From: Psychrobacter sp. APC 3281
GTDB lineage: Bacteria > Pseudomonadota > Gammaproteobacteria > Pseudomonadales > Moraxellaceae
Length of the DNA: 64,000 bases
Assembly: GCF_030407815.1 (NCBI RefSeq)
Contig: NZ_JASDCS010000001.1
Location: 434,001 to 498,000, forward strand
Direction of reading: 5' to 3'
The translations under genes were made by a program, and so were the position numbers. Each line of letters begins with the position of its first letter. Within the stretch, counting starts at the first letter, position 1. The notes below the pieces were generated by a model. The model was not told the origin of the DNA. It was given only the letters and a program-made list of their open reading frames with translations, and did not search any database. Of the stretch, positions 50,101 to 58,916 are shown one piece after another.

Positions 50101-50104
50101 TTAA
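50039..50104 (+). repeat. Degenerate 65-bp repeat, copy 2
   Basis: Partner of 47850-47914. Its right end runs into the last codons of the minus-strand 178-residue gene. The segment between the two copies (about 2.1 kb) carries the trio relic, the frameshifted gene and paralog 1. Confidence 0.55.
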
Positions 50105-50637
50105 TATTGGGGTTTGCTTTGATACAGATCGACTGTACCTTTCTCACCCTCAGAATGATTCATTTCCATTTCAGGATATAGTCGTCTAGTCAGCTCATAA
50201 ATCTCATCCTCTGCCTTCATCCCCCGCTTATCAGGATTTGGATAAAGAGCGGCAGTAAGTATCAATCGGGGTAGCTCTAAGTGATGAGAAAACACCCTTG
50301 CAAGCTCTTTTCTTAAAAACTCAAGCCAAAACGACACCGTCTGTGTAGGCGTGTGTGGATCTGGCGTACTATAAGTAAACAAATCTGCGTTAAGACAATA
50401 TTCCATACGGAACGCTGCCGCCATACGATCATGCAACCACTGCAAAGCTCTATGATCAAAACTATTCAGCTCATCTCGCAAGTCACTAAGTTCTGTACGG
50501 ACATCAACCACCCTTTCGGCATGGCGATGCTTATCGATAGCAAAGTCAATGATGATTCGTAATGCTTCTCCGTAGCTGTCATGCTGGATCATTCCTATAC
50601 GAATAGAATCTCCTTGAAACTCAGTACCCACTATCAT
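50101..50637 (-). CDS. Hypothetical protein divergent from the DNA methyltransferase
   Basis: 178 residues, family not recognised. It is soluble, rich in charged residues and helix-forming, with an EDEIYELTRRLYPEME segment near the C-terminus. There is no signal peptide or metal motif. An AGGGA precedes the ATG. It reads away from the methyltransferase gene across a 166-bp promoter region, a common place for controller proteins of restriction-modification loci, but it has no clear HTH, so a control role is a guess. Confidence 0.6.
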   Translation of the reverse strand: MIVGTEFQGDSIRIGMIQHDSYGEALRIIIDFAIDKHRHAERVVDVRTELSDLRDELNSFDHRALQWLHDRMAAAFRMEYCLNADLFTYSTPDPHTPTQTVSFWLEFLRKELARVFSHHLELPRLILTAALYPNPDKRGMKAEDEIYELTRRLYPEMEMNHSEGEKGTVDLYQSKPQY

Positions 50638-50725
50638 CGTTAATCCCTGTTGATAAACTTGTAGCGTATTAAATTAATAAGCAATAAAACACTATATCCA
50701 CCCTATTTTTCAGAACACTTAAGCC

Positions 50726-50753
50726 TTCAAATACGATAAGATAGCGCTATAAT
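50726..50753 (+). promoter_or_regulatory. Probable promoter of the methyltransferase array
   Basis: TTCAAA (50726-50731), 16-bp spacer, perfect TATAAT (50748-50753), 51 bases before the ATG. Confidence 0.5.
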
Positions 50754-50803
50754 TGCACATTAGCCTGCTAATTTACACCCGTAATTCATCGAAAGAGACC
50801 TCC

Positions 50804-53590
50804 ATGGCATTTAACCAAACCCAGTTTTTTGAAGATTTAGAAAAATTAACGTCCAAAGTCATTGATAAGAACAAAAAAGACGACTTTATCTTTGATTTTC
50901 TGAAACTGCTCGATGTCTCGAAAACCACGATAACGGCACTTAAAAAGAACGATAGCCGTTTTAACGTTGCCGCCAACCCTGAAGCTGGTGAGGTTGCCAA
51001 TAAGCATCGTATCTACTTTAAGCCTGTCGCTGAAGGCCAAGACCTTGCTAAAGCACTAAGTGAGGTGATAAGCAGCCCAATCATCAATCAGCACAAAATC
51101 CGTATGGTAATGGTGACAGACTTCAATACAGTACTGATTAACGACACTAAGTATGATGAGACGCTCGACTGCGACTTTGCTGATCTTTATAAGAACTACC
51201 ATTTCCTATTGCCACTTGCCGGCCTAGAGCGTGCTCGCGAATACTCAGAACATCCGGCTGATGTGCAAGCATCAGAGAAAATGGGGCGCTTGTTTGACCA
51301 CATCCGCAAGCTCAATGAGTTTAATACTGCTGATGACTTACATGCGCTTAATATATTTTTGACGCGGTTGCTATTTTGTTTTTATGCTGAAGATACGGGT
51401 ATCTTTAAGCCCGATCAGTTCCATGATGTGATCGATGGCACTACCAATATAGATGGTAGCGATGTCGATAGCGTCTTATATGAGCTGTTTGACATTCTCA
51501 ACTTACCTGAGTCTAGCGCTGAGCGCGATGCCAAACCCACCCATCTAAGCGCCTTCCCGTACGTCAACGGTAGCTTGTTTGAATATCCCTTTGCCATCCC
51601 GGAGTTCGATGCGCGTACCCGCCGTATCTTGTTAGAGTGCGCACGTTTGAGCTGGGCTGAGATTAACCCCGATATTTTTGGCTCCATGTTTCAAGCGGTG
51701 ATTGACCCTGAGCAGCGTGGCAGCTTAGGACAGCATTACACCAGTGTTAGCAATATCATGAAGGTCATACAGCCGCTATTCTTAGATGAGCTACATGAAG
51801 AGCTAGACGCGGTGAGAGCATTAAGTTATGACAATCGCCATAAGAATAACAAAGCCGAGCGTTTAGATGCCCTACTTAAGCGTATCAGCCAAATCAAAGT
51901 ATTTGACCCAGCGTGTGGATCAGGCAACTTCTTGATCATTGCTTATAAAGAGTTACGCAAACTAGAAATCGGTATATTAAAGGCACAACGCGATTTACTA
52001 GGATCGAAAGACAACTTGTTAGGTCTAGGCTTTCAAAGCGCAATCAGCTTAGATAACCTGTACGGTATCGAGTATGACGACTTTGCCAGTCAGATTGCAC
52101 GCTTGTCCCTCTGGCTCGCTGAGCATCAAATGAATGTATTATTCGAGCAGGAGTTCGGTGCCTCTCAGCCAATGCTACCGCTAAAAGACAGCGGTCATAT
52201 CATTTATGGTAATAGCTTACGTATCGACTGGCAGGATGTCTGTCCGAACAATGGCAGTGATGAGATTTATATTATTGGTAATCCGCCTTTTGGAGGTAAA
52301 AGCAAAAGATCTGCTAGTCAGCTTAAAGATATGGAGATTGTATTTAAAGGGTTTAAAAAAATAAAAACCTTAGACTACGTCACTTGCTGGTTTTGGAAAG
52401 GTGCTCAATACATCGCTAAAAGCAAAGCTGAATTAGCACTTGTAGCTACAAACTCTATTTCTCAAGGTGAGCAAGTTGCTATTCTATGGGAACCTATCTT
52501 TGATTTCGGCATTCAAATAAATTTTGCATATCAAACCTTTCAATGGAAAAATAGCGCTAAAAATAATGCTGGTGTTCATGTGGTGGTTGTAGGTCTGTCA
52601 AATAACAATACGGCTAAAAAAAATATATATAGGCTAGTTGATGATACTTGGCACAAGGAAACAGTCGAAAATATTAGTCCCTATCTAGTAGCTGGCTCTA
52701 ATACTGTCGTTGAAAGCCGTAGGTCATCTATATCTGGAAATTCGCCAATACTGTTTGGAAATATGCCGTACGATGGAGGAAACTTACTTTTAAACCAAGA
52801 AGAAAAAGAAAGTCTAATAAACGATGAACCTAAAACCTCAAAATACATTCTAAAACTTCTAGGTGCTAGTGAGTTTCTAAACTCAAAAGAACGCTACTGT
52901 CTGTGGCTAGTTAATGAAAATCTAGGTGATTTAATAAAAATTCCTGAATTAGAAAAAAGAATTCAAGCTGTCAGAGAAAGCCGCTTAGCTAGTTCAGATA
53001 AAGGTGCACACAAGCTTGCGGAAAGACCCCATGAATTTCGAGACCTAAATAATCCAGACAGTTTTATATTATTGCCTCGTGTCTCTTCTGAACGACGCAA
53101 ATACATACCGATTGGTCTATTTAGTAAAAATGTAATTTCTACGGACGCAAATCAAATCATACCAAATGGTACATTATTTGAATTTGGGATATTAACTTCA
53201 CTTATTCATAATGACTGGATGCGATTAGTCGCTGGTCGACTGGAAAGCCGTTACCGCTACTCAGGAACCATCGTCTACAACACCTTCCCCTTCCCTGACG
53301 CCACTAATGAGCAAAAAAAGAACATTGAAAATCTCGCGGAAGCAGTCTTACTCGCCCGTGCCAGTAATGCTGGCATGACTTTAGCAGAGCTATACGATCC
53401 AGATAAGATGCCTGATGATTTAAAGCAAGCGCATAGCACACTCGATGATGCGGTGGACAAGCTGTATCGCCCGCAAGGCTTTGCTAATACCGAAGAGCGC
53501 TTGGCACATTTGCTGGCACGTTATGAGCAGCTTATTGAAGAAGAAAAACAGAGCAAAGCTAAAAAGAAGGCCCAAAAGAAAGCTAAGTAG
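50804..53590 (+). CDS. MmeI-like class I DNA methyltransferase, nuclease motif lost
   Basis: 928 residues from ATG 50804 (a TTG at 50753 would add 17 residues). The order matches MmeI/type IIG proteins: an N-terminal domain, a helical spacer, and an N6-adenine methyltransferase core. Motif I is FDPACGSGNF (D368-P-A-C-G) and motif IV is NPPF (493-496). A target-recognition region follows, then a Lys-rich tail. In MmeI relatives the N-terminal domain has an ExK nuclease motif before GxDL; the matching stretch here is YFKPVAEGQDLAKAL, without Glu and Lys in place. It therefore probably methylates but does not cut, with cutting left to the downstream helicase and GIY-YIG protein. Confidence 0.8.
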   Translation: MAFNQTQFFEDLEKLTSKVIDKNKKDDFIFDFLKLLDVSKTTITALKKNDSRFNVAANPEAGEVANKHRIYFKPVAEGQDLAKALSEVISSPIINQHKIRMVMVTDFNTVLINDTKYDETLDCDFADLYKNYHFLLPLAGLERAREYSEHPADVQASEKMGRLFDHIRKLNEFNTADDLHALNIFLTRLLFCFYAEDTGIFKPDQFHDVIDGTTNIDGSDVDSVLYELFDILNLPESSAERDAKPTHLSAFPYVNGSLFEYPFAIPEFDARTRRILLECARLSWAEINPDIFGSMFQAVIDPEQRGSLGQHYTSVSNIMKVIQPLFLDELHEELDAVRALSYDNRHKNNKAERLDALLKRISQIKVFDPACGSGNFLIIAYKELRKLEIGILKAQRDLLGSKDNLLGLGFQSAISLDNLYGIEYDDFASQIARLSLWLAEHQMNVLFEQEFGASQPMLPLKDSGHIIYGNSLRIDWQDVCPNNGSDEIYIIGNPPFGGKSKRSASQLKDMEIVFKGFKKIKTLDYVTCWFWKGAQYIAKSKAELALVATNSISQGEQVAILWEPIFDFGIQINFAYQTFQWKNSAKNNAGVHVVVVGLSNNNTAKKNIYRLVDDTWHKETVENISPYLVAGSNTVVESRRSSISGNSPILFGNMPYDGGNLLLNQEEKESLINDEPKTSKYILKLLGASEFLNSKERYCLWLVNENLGDLIKIPELEKRIQAVRESRLASSDKGAHKLAERPHEFRDLNNPDSFILLPRVSSERRKYIPIGLFSKNVISTDANQIIPNGTLFEFGILTSLIHNDWMRLVAGRLESRYRYSGTIVYNTFPFPDATNEQKKNIENLAEAVLLARASNAGMTLAELYDPDKMPDDLKQAHSTLDDAVDKLYRPQGFANTEERLAHLLARYEQLIEEEKQSKAKKKAQKKAK

Positions 53591-53651
53591 CTGATTTGGC
53601 ATCAACATCATACCAAAACAACATCAACCCCCTTATAAAGAGCATTCTATT

Positions 53652-54269
53652 ATGATTTCCAAAATCCTATCAAGCGCAGCCTTTGCTGCCCTACTTGTAT
53701 GTTCTATGGGTCAAGCATCAGCTGCATCACAAAGCGATCTCATATCGCTAAAAGGTAAAAATGGTCAAGACCTTCCTGAAGGCGATATGTTTATATTGTT
53801 TGCTTGGATGGAGGATGGCTGTATTGGAGACGGGCCCGTTTATAGTTCTATCAACGAAAATCATAATAAATTTATTAGTAGATCAATGAAGATGAAGACG
53901 CTTGCAGAACCGAATGAAAATGATGAGATATATGAGTTTTCTATAACTCCGCGCTCTCAATGGAGCCCTGGTTATAGTCCACTGATGAAGGATGTGAGTA
54001 TGCATACCAATCTTGAATATACTGAATACCATATTAAGTTTGCAAATGGCGTTAAATATCGCGAGCAACCTATAACAGAATATCACTATAAGTTCAGACC
54101 CGAGTCAGAAGGCGGTGCACACGTGCTGAATTTTGCTAAAAATGCAGATATGCAAAGTGTCTGGAAACACTTCAAAACACGTCAGACATCAGACTATATG
54201 AGTGATGGTATGTTTGATCAAAAAGCTAGGTTTGATCCTAACAATAATACGATAACTTGTGTTTACTAA
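53652..54269 (+). CDS. Exported WMED-motif protein, paralog 2
   Basis: 205 residues with a signal peptide (ILSSAAFAALLVCSMGQASA). It shares with paralogs 1 and 3 the LFAWMEDGCIGDG motif, TPRSQWSPGYSPLMKDV, YREQPITEYHYKF, HVLNFAKNADM...FKTRQ, and the C-terminal NNTITC. Two Cys conserved across the family suggest a periplasmic disulfide. It lies 61 bp after the methyltransferase stop and 40 bp before paralog 3 on the same strand, so it is probably part of the same transcript, an unexpected place for an exported protein. Function unknown. Confidence 0.75.
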   Translation: MISKILSSAAFAALLVCSMGQASAASQSDLISLKGKNGQDLPEGDMFILFAWMEDGCIGDGPVYSSINENHNKFISRSMKMKTLAEPNENDEIYEFSITPRSQWSPGYSPLMKDVSMHTNLEYTEYHIKFANGVKYREQPITEYHYKFRPESEGGAHVLNFAKNADMQSVWKHFKTRQTSDYMSDGMFDQKARFDPNNNTITCVY

Positions 54270-54309
54270 TAACGAAACCAACCTAAAACCCTTCAAAAGG
54301 ATTTGAAAC

Positions 54310-55011
54310 ATGAATATAAAACCACCTCTAACTGCTGTAATCGGTGTCACCTTAGTCTTAAGTGGCTGCGCTGAAACATCAGCGCTGGGCAGTGCAGTGA
54401 ATCAAACAGTAAACGCTGTTGTCACTGGTACGGTAAATGGCATTCAAGAAGGTATGAATGAAGCTATGAACCAAAGACCAAAAGCGCAACCAGGTACGAT
54501 GCCTAATAGTGATATGTATAACTTATTTGGTTGGATGGAAGATGGCTGCATGGGTGACAGTAATGCCGTCTATCAAAAAATCAGTAATAACTATAGCCAG
54601 TTTAGCGAAAGTATTATCACATTTGTTCGAGTTAAGCCTACCGATCCTAGAGCGTCACCAGTTAAATATATTGTTAAACCAAAAAGCCAGTGGCCCTCCG
54701 GCTATGATAACTTGATCAAAGATATCGTGGTAACAACACCAGATAACTTCGATATTACTTATACCGTGATATTCAAAGATATGGTCAAATACCGTGGTCA
54801 ACCTTTAGATAGCTTTTCTTTCCAATTTAATGCTGATACTGAAGGTTCAGAACAGGTTTTAAACTTTGATAGTCGTGCAAACGTGTCTACCGTATTTTCT
54901 AATTTCCGTACTCGTCAATACGAACCCTATTGGGGTAAACCGGGCCAAGTTTATACCAAAGGTGCCAAATACAACCCCAACAACAAAACAGTTGCTTGCT
55001 ATGGCGATTAA
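54310..55011 (+). CDS. WMED-motif lipoprotein, paralog 3
   Basis: 233 residues. The N-terminus LTAVIGVTLVLSGC is a lipoprotein signal with lipobox VLSGC, followed by a small-residue linker (SALGSAVNQTVNAVVTGTVN). From residue 70 it matches paralogs 1 and 2: LFGWMEDGCMGDS, KPKSQWPSGYDNLIKDI, YRGQPLDSFSFQF, VLNFDSRANV...FRTRQ, NPNNKTVAC. It is probably anchored at a membrane facing the periplasm. It sits between paralog 2 and the helicase gene (52 bp gap) on the same strand. Function unknown. Confidence 0.78.
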   Translation: MNIKPPLTAVIGVTLVLSGCAETSALGSAVNQTVNAVVTGTVNGIQEGMNEAMNQRPKAQPGTMPNSDMYNLFGWMEDGCMGDSNAVYQKISNNYSQFSESIITFVRVKPTDPRASPVKYIVKPKSQWPSGYDNLIKDIVVTTPDNFDITYTVIFKDMVKYRGQPLDSFSFQFNADTEGSEQVLNFDSRANVSTVFSNFRTRQYEPYWGKPGQVYTKGAKYNPNNKTVACYGD

Positions 55012-55063
55012 CTCTTAAGCTATTAAGTTTAGAGGCTAAGATTTATTTTAATAAGGATTTTTG

Positions 55064-57265
55064 ATGAGCAAAACGGTCAATATACTAGATCAAACCTATG
55101 CCCGCACGGGTCAAAGCAAAAAGAACAATGCGCTTGGCATGCGTGAAATGCAGGCGCGTGCGTTTGAGAAGCGTAATAGCCAGTATTTGCTCATTAAGTC
55201 GCCGCCCGCCTCTGGTAAGTCACGTGCCATGATGTTTTTGGCACTCGACAAGCTGATCAATCAAGGTATCAAGAAAGTCATCATTGCCGTCCCAGAGATG
55301 AGTATTGGTAAATCCTTTAAATCAACGCCTCTAAGCGACTTTGGTTTCTTTGCTGATTGGGAAGTGGCAGATCGTTATAACTTATGCTTGAGTGTTGCTC
55401 AAAGTGATACTCGTAAGACCGCTATATTCTCAGAGTTTATTACCCAAGATGTAGATGACAGCGCCCTACCCCAAGTATTAGTCTGCACCCATCATAGCTT
55501 TCGATATGGTTTTGACAAAGTGATTGAAGATGGCGGCGACATCTCACTATTTAATGACGTGCTGATCGGTATTGATGAGTTCCATCACGTGTCAGCGGAT
55601 GACTCTAATCGCTTGGGTGCCATACTCGATGACATTATGACGCAGACTAGCGCACACATTGTGGCGATGACCGGCTCCTACTTCCGTGGCGACTCCGTGC
55701 CCATCTTATCCGATAGCGATGAAGAAAAGTTTGATAAGGTGACTTATACCTACTATGAACAGCTAAACGGTTATGAGCACTTAAAGTCATTGGGACTGGG
55801 CTATCACTTTTATAAAAAATCCTTCTTTGATGCCTTAGATGAATGCTTGGACACCAGTAAAAAGACCATCATCCACATTCCTAACGTCAACAGTCTCACT
55901 GCTGAGACAGACAAGTATGAGACCGTTGGCCGTATCATAGATGTCATTGGTGAAGTTGAGTCTCGTGATGATATTACTGGTGTTATGACAATACGCGCAC
56001 ATGACGGTAAGCAATTGCTACTCGCAGACCTAGTGACTGATGACGCTATGCGAGCGAATACACAGGCTTACTTAGCGGATATTACCTCTCGTGATCAGAT
56101 GGATATCATCATCGCTCTTGGTATGGCAAAAGAAGGCTTTGACTGGGAGTATTGTGAACACGTATTGACCATTGGCTATCGAGGCTCTCTGACCGAGGTG
56201 GTGCAGATTATTGGCCGCTCAACACGCGATAGCGCGGGCAAACACCATGCTCAATTTACCAATCTAATCGCTGAGCCAGAAGCTGATAAATCTGAAGTGA
56301 CAAGCTCTGTTAATGACTTATTAAAAGCCATTACTTTATCACTACTAATGGAGCAAGTGCTCAAACCTAACGTCAACTTTAAACGCCGCAGTGAGATAGA
56401 CCTATTAGGGACGCAAGACTTGCCGGCAGGTACCATTATCATTGACGATACAGTAAACCCTCCCTCTGATCGAGTCATGGATATACTAAACCAAGACCGT
56501 GATGAGATATTGGCCCAGCTCACTCAGAACACTGAGACGGTCAAAAAGTATATTGCCGCTGAGACCAATAACGTCGAGACCGAAGCGGTGTCAGACTCCG
56601 TCATCCCTAGTATTATTCGTAGTAAGTATCCAGCGCTAGACACTGATGAGGTACGGCAAGTACAAGAGGGCGTCATGCAGTATATGGCTATTAACCGCCA
56701 AGGCGGCGTGGTTGAAGGTAAAGACATTCCTGAGGATGCGGTCATCGAAAATGAGCGTTTTTTTATCAAGCAAGGTCATGAGTATGTCGATATTAATACT
56801 CTAAAAGCAGAGCGAAAAGAGGCGCTGAATGACAATGACATCATTAAAGAACGCCACTTGCCCGCTGATGCGAAAATCTATAACCCTCAAACCAAATCAA
56901 GCAGTAATAGCGATTCGAACCCTAGCAACGGCTTTGTCAAAGTCGGTAGTAAGTTCGTCAATGTAAACAACCTTCCTATCGATCTTGTGCGCTCCGTCAA
57001 CCCCTTTCATGATGCGTATGAAGTTCTCTCTAGAACCGTCGATAAAGAAGTACTGCAAACCATTAATGACGTCGTCCATGCCAGCCGCTCGAGCGTCACT
57101 GAGGAAGAAGCGGTACTCATGTGGCCAAAGATCGTTGCATTTATGAAAGATAAAAATCGTCAACCTAGTAAAAACTCAGAGGACGCTATCGAGCGGCGTA
57201 TGGCTGAGGTTATCACTTATGTCAGAAACCAAAAAGCCAAGCGAGAAGCCAATAGTCATGATTAA
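55064..57265 (+). CDS. DEAD/DEAH-box helicase of the methyltransferase array
   Basis: 733 residues from ATG 55064, which has AAGGA at the right distance (the preceding TTG does not). Superfamily 2 motifs: Walker A P47-PASGKS, DEFHH at 171-175 (Walker B/motif II), AMTGSYF (motif III), and QIIGRSTRDS (motif VI, with the Arg finger region). A GMAKEGFDWEYCEHVLTIGYRG stretch matches motif V. The C-terminal 250 residues are unrecognised. It resembles the translocase subunits of restriction systems and may move DNA to the GIY-YIG nuclease, whose gene overlaps its 3' end by 47 bp. Confidence 0.85.
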   Translation: MSKTVNILDQTYARTGQSKKNNALGMREMQARAFEKRNSQYLLIKSPPASGKSRAMMFLALDKLINQGIKKVIIAVPEMSIGKSFKSTPLSDFGFFADWEVADRYNLCLSVAQSDTRKTAIFSEFITQDVDDSALPQVLVCTHHSFRYGFDKVIEDGGDISLFNDVLIGIDEFHHVSADDSNRLGAILDDIMTQTSAHIVAMTGSYFRGDSVPILSDSDEEKFDKVTYTYYEQLNGYEHLKSLGLGYHFYKKSFFDALDECLDTSKKTIIHIPNVNSLTAETDKYETVGRIIDVIGEVESRDDITGVMTIRAHDGKQLLLADLVTDDAMRANTQAYLADITSRDQMDIIIALGMAKEGFDWEYCEHVLTIGYRGSLTEVVQIIGRSTRDSAGKHHAQFTNLIAEPEADKSEVTSSVNDLLKAITLSLLMEQVLKPNVNFKRRSEIDLLGTQDLPAGTIIIDDTVNPPSDRVMDILNQDRDEILAQLTQNTETVKKYIAAETNNVETEAVSDSVIPSIIRSKYPALDTDEVRQVQEGVMQYMAINRQGGVVEGKDIPEDAVIENERFFIKQGHEYVDINTLKAERKEALNDNDIIKERHLPADAKIYNPQTKSSSNSDSNPSNGFVKVGSKFVNVNNLPIDLVRSVNPFHDAYEVLSRTVDKEVLQTINDVVHASRSSVTEEEAVLMWPKIVAFMKDKNRQPSKNSEDAIERRMAEVITYVRNQKAKREANSHD

Positions 57266-58610
57266 ACTCGATGAGATCTATCAAAGTCGTGAGTACAAAA
57301 CGCTAGACGATATTTTTATCAATGACAGTACTGGTCTACTTGATGATATAAAGCCTGTCACCAAAAGCTCTTCGAATAACAGCGTTTTAGCGCAGCAGTT
57401 TGACACTATCAACCTTTTTATCGATCAACAGGGGCGCGTGCCTAGTAGCAGTGCTAGCAATATCAATGAAAAGATAAATGCTCGCCTATTAGCTACCATA
57501 CAAACCAACCACGTAGACTCGCAAGAACTGCTAGCTTTAGATAGACATGGTTTATTAACTGCTCAAAGTGCGGCCTCTACCCTATCTAACGACAAACCGA
57601 CCCTCTCAGACAAAAGTATAAGTCATAAGAATAATGGGTCTGAAAAGGCAAGTAGCGCTGGCACTAAAAAAGCTGAGCCGTTAGTTGAGGCTGTTAGCGA
57701 GCCTCCTGTGATTAATAGTCTAGATGATATTTTTAACAGTGATGATCTAGGGATTTTTGACAACATTCATTCTGAAATCCTAATCAGTGATCATAAGGCT
57801 AATACACGTGCCAGCTATGATCAATATAATGACGAAGATATAGCCAGCCGGTTTGAGTGTAAGGACTTTTATAAGTTTGCAGCAACCTTTGAGCGCATAT
57901 CTAAAGCCATTCAAACGGGTGCTTTTACTAAAACTAACTTTTCATCAGTGAAAGATATCAACATTGGTAGCGTCTTTGTTTTAAATGGCATGCTTTGCTA
58001 TGTGGCTAATATTTATAAAGCAGAGGCCAGAAAGAATACCCGTAGCCAAGAGAGATTGCGCTTAATATTTTCTAATGGTACAGAGTCCAATATGCTCACT
58101 CATTCATTGGCTACCGCGCAGTATAAATACGAAAACAGCTACCAGTTATTAATCACTGATCCTGACTGGATGAATGATGAGCTCGCCAAAAACTTTGGGG
58201 ACGAGCGACAACTTACCGGTGTCATTTATGTTGCTAAGCTGACTGAGACCCCAAGTGATTTAGCGCATTATAAACATCTGCACAAAATTGGCTTCTCAAC
58301 CCTTACAGGAGAAGCGCGCACTAAGCACTCGATTAGGGATACTGCTTTCTTGCAACAGCCCGTAGATATCATAGCTGAATGGCAAGTCTATGATGCCAAT
58401 GCTCGTAGTGTGGAAAGCGTCTTGCATGCCTTCTTCTATGATCAAAGAGTCAAGGTATCTTCAAAAGCAGCAGATAATAATCTTTACAAGGCGACAGAGT
58501 GGTTCAATGTTCCCCTTGATGAGATTGAGAAAGCGATTAACCTGGTTATCACCGGGAACATTAAAGACTATCGAATGGATGGTGCGGCTGGCAAGGTGGT
58601 TTTGAAGTGA
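57219..58610 (+). CDS. GIY-YIG (T5orf172-type) nuclease-like protein
   Basis: 463 residues. The start at 57219 has a GAGG motif nine bases upstream; an internal ATG at 57258 overlaps the helicase stop and is the alternative. The N-terminal 230 residues are low-complexity and Ser/Asn-rich, with two short repeats of a LDDIFxxDxxGxxDxI type (residues about 26-41 and 166-183), possibly docking motifs. The C-terminal domain has GVIYVAKL (GIY), HKIGFST (YIG), a downstream Arg in GEARTKHSIRD, and Glu in VESVLHAFF, the GIY-YIG nuclease order. It is coupled to the helicase and is probably the cutting subunit. Confidence 0.78.
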   Translation: MSETKKPSEKPIVMIKLDEIYQSREYKTLDDIFINDSTGLLDDIKPVTKSSSNNSVLAQQFDTINLFIDQQGRVPSSSASNINEKINARLLATIQTNHVDSQELLALDRHGLLTAQSAASTLSNDKPTLSDKSISHKNNGSEKASSAGTKKAEPLVEAVSEPPVINSLDDIFNSDDLGIFDNIHSEILISDHKANTRASYDQYNDEDIASRFECKDFYKFAATFERISKAIQTGAFTKTNFSSVKDINIGSVFVLNGMLCYVANIYKAEARKNTRSQERLRLIFSNGTESNMLTHSLATAQYKYENSYQLLITDPDWMNDELAKNFGDERQLTGVIYVAKLTETPSDLAHYKHLHKIGFSTLTGEARTKHSIRDTAFLQQPVDIIAEWQVYDANARSVESVLHAFFYDQRVKVSSKAADNNLYKATEWFNVPLDEIEKAINLVITGNIKDYRMDGAAGKVVLK

Positions 58611-58916
58611 TAAGCGCTTGCAGCATTAACTTATATCCATATGTTTAAAAGTTATCAGATGTGATTACCTATAATATTACGGGTCTATAAATAGTATTTA
58701 TAGAAATACTGATTATCAACCACAATATGAAAATACTATGGTGATAATTCATCTAAGCCTGTTTATATAAAGCTAGCACTACAACTTTCTAATCATAATA
58801 TTTGTCAGGTGGCTTTGTGAAAGTCGGGGTTTGACAATAATAAAACAGACTGACAAGCATATTTGCCATATTAAATAAATTTGAGTTAATTTTCTCTATC
58901 CGATAAGGAATCTATT
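58611..58916. other. Intergenic region upstream of the Wadjet operon
   Basis: No gene seen. It contains a perfect 21-base palindrome and an imperfect inverted repeat (TTATCA at 58713-58718 with TGATAA at 58742-58747), and a TTGACA at 58831-58836 without a well-spaced -10. It probably carries the promoter and operator of jetABC. Confidence 0.5.
58684..58704. promoter_or_regulatory. Perfect 21-bp palindrome upstream of jetA
   Basis: TCTATAAATA-G-TATTTATAGA, ten perfect base pairs around a single central base. It may be an operator or a weak AT-rich hairpin ending the preceding transcript; no T tract follows. Confidence 0.45.

Noticed and set aside
58831-58863. Possible jetA promoter with TTGACA at 58831
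   Set aside because: The nearest -10-like hexamer (CATATT) is 21 bp away, too far for a sigma-70 promoter.
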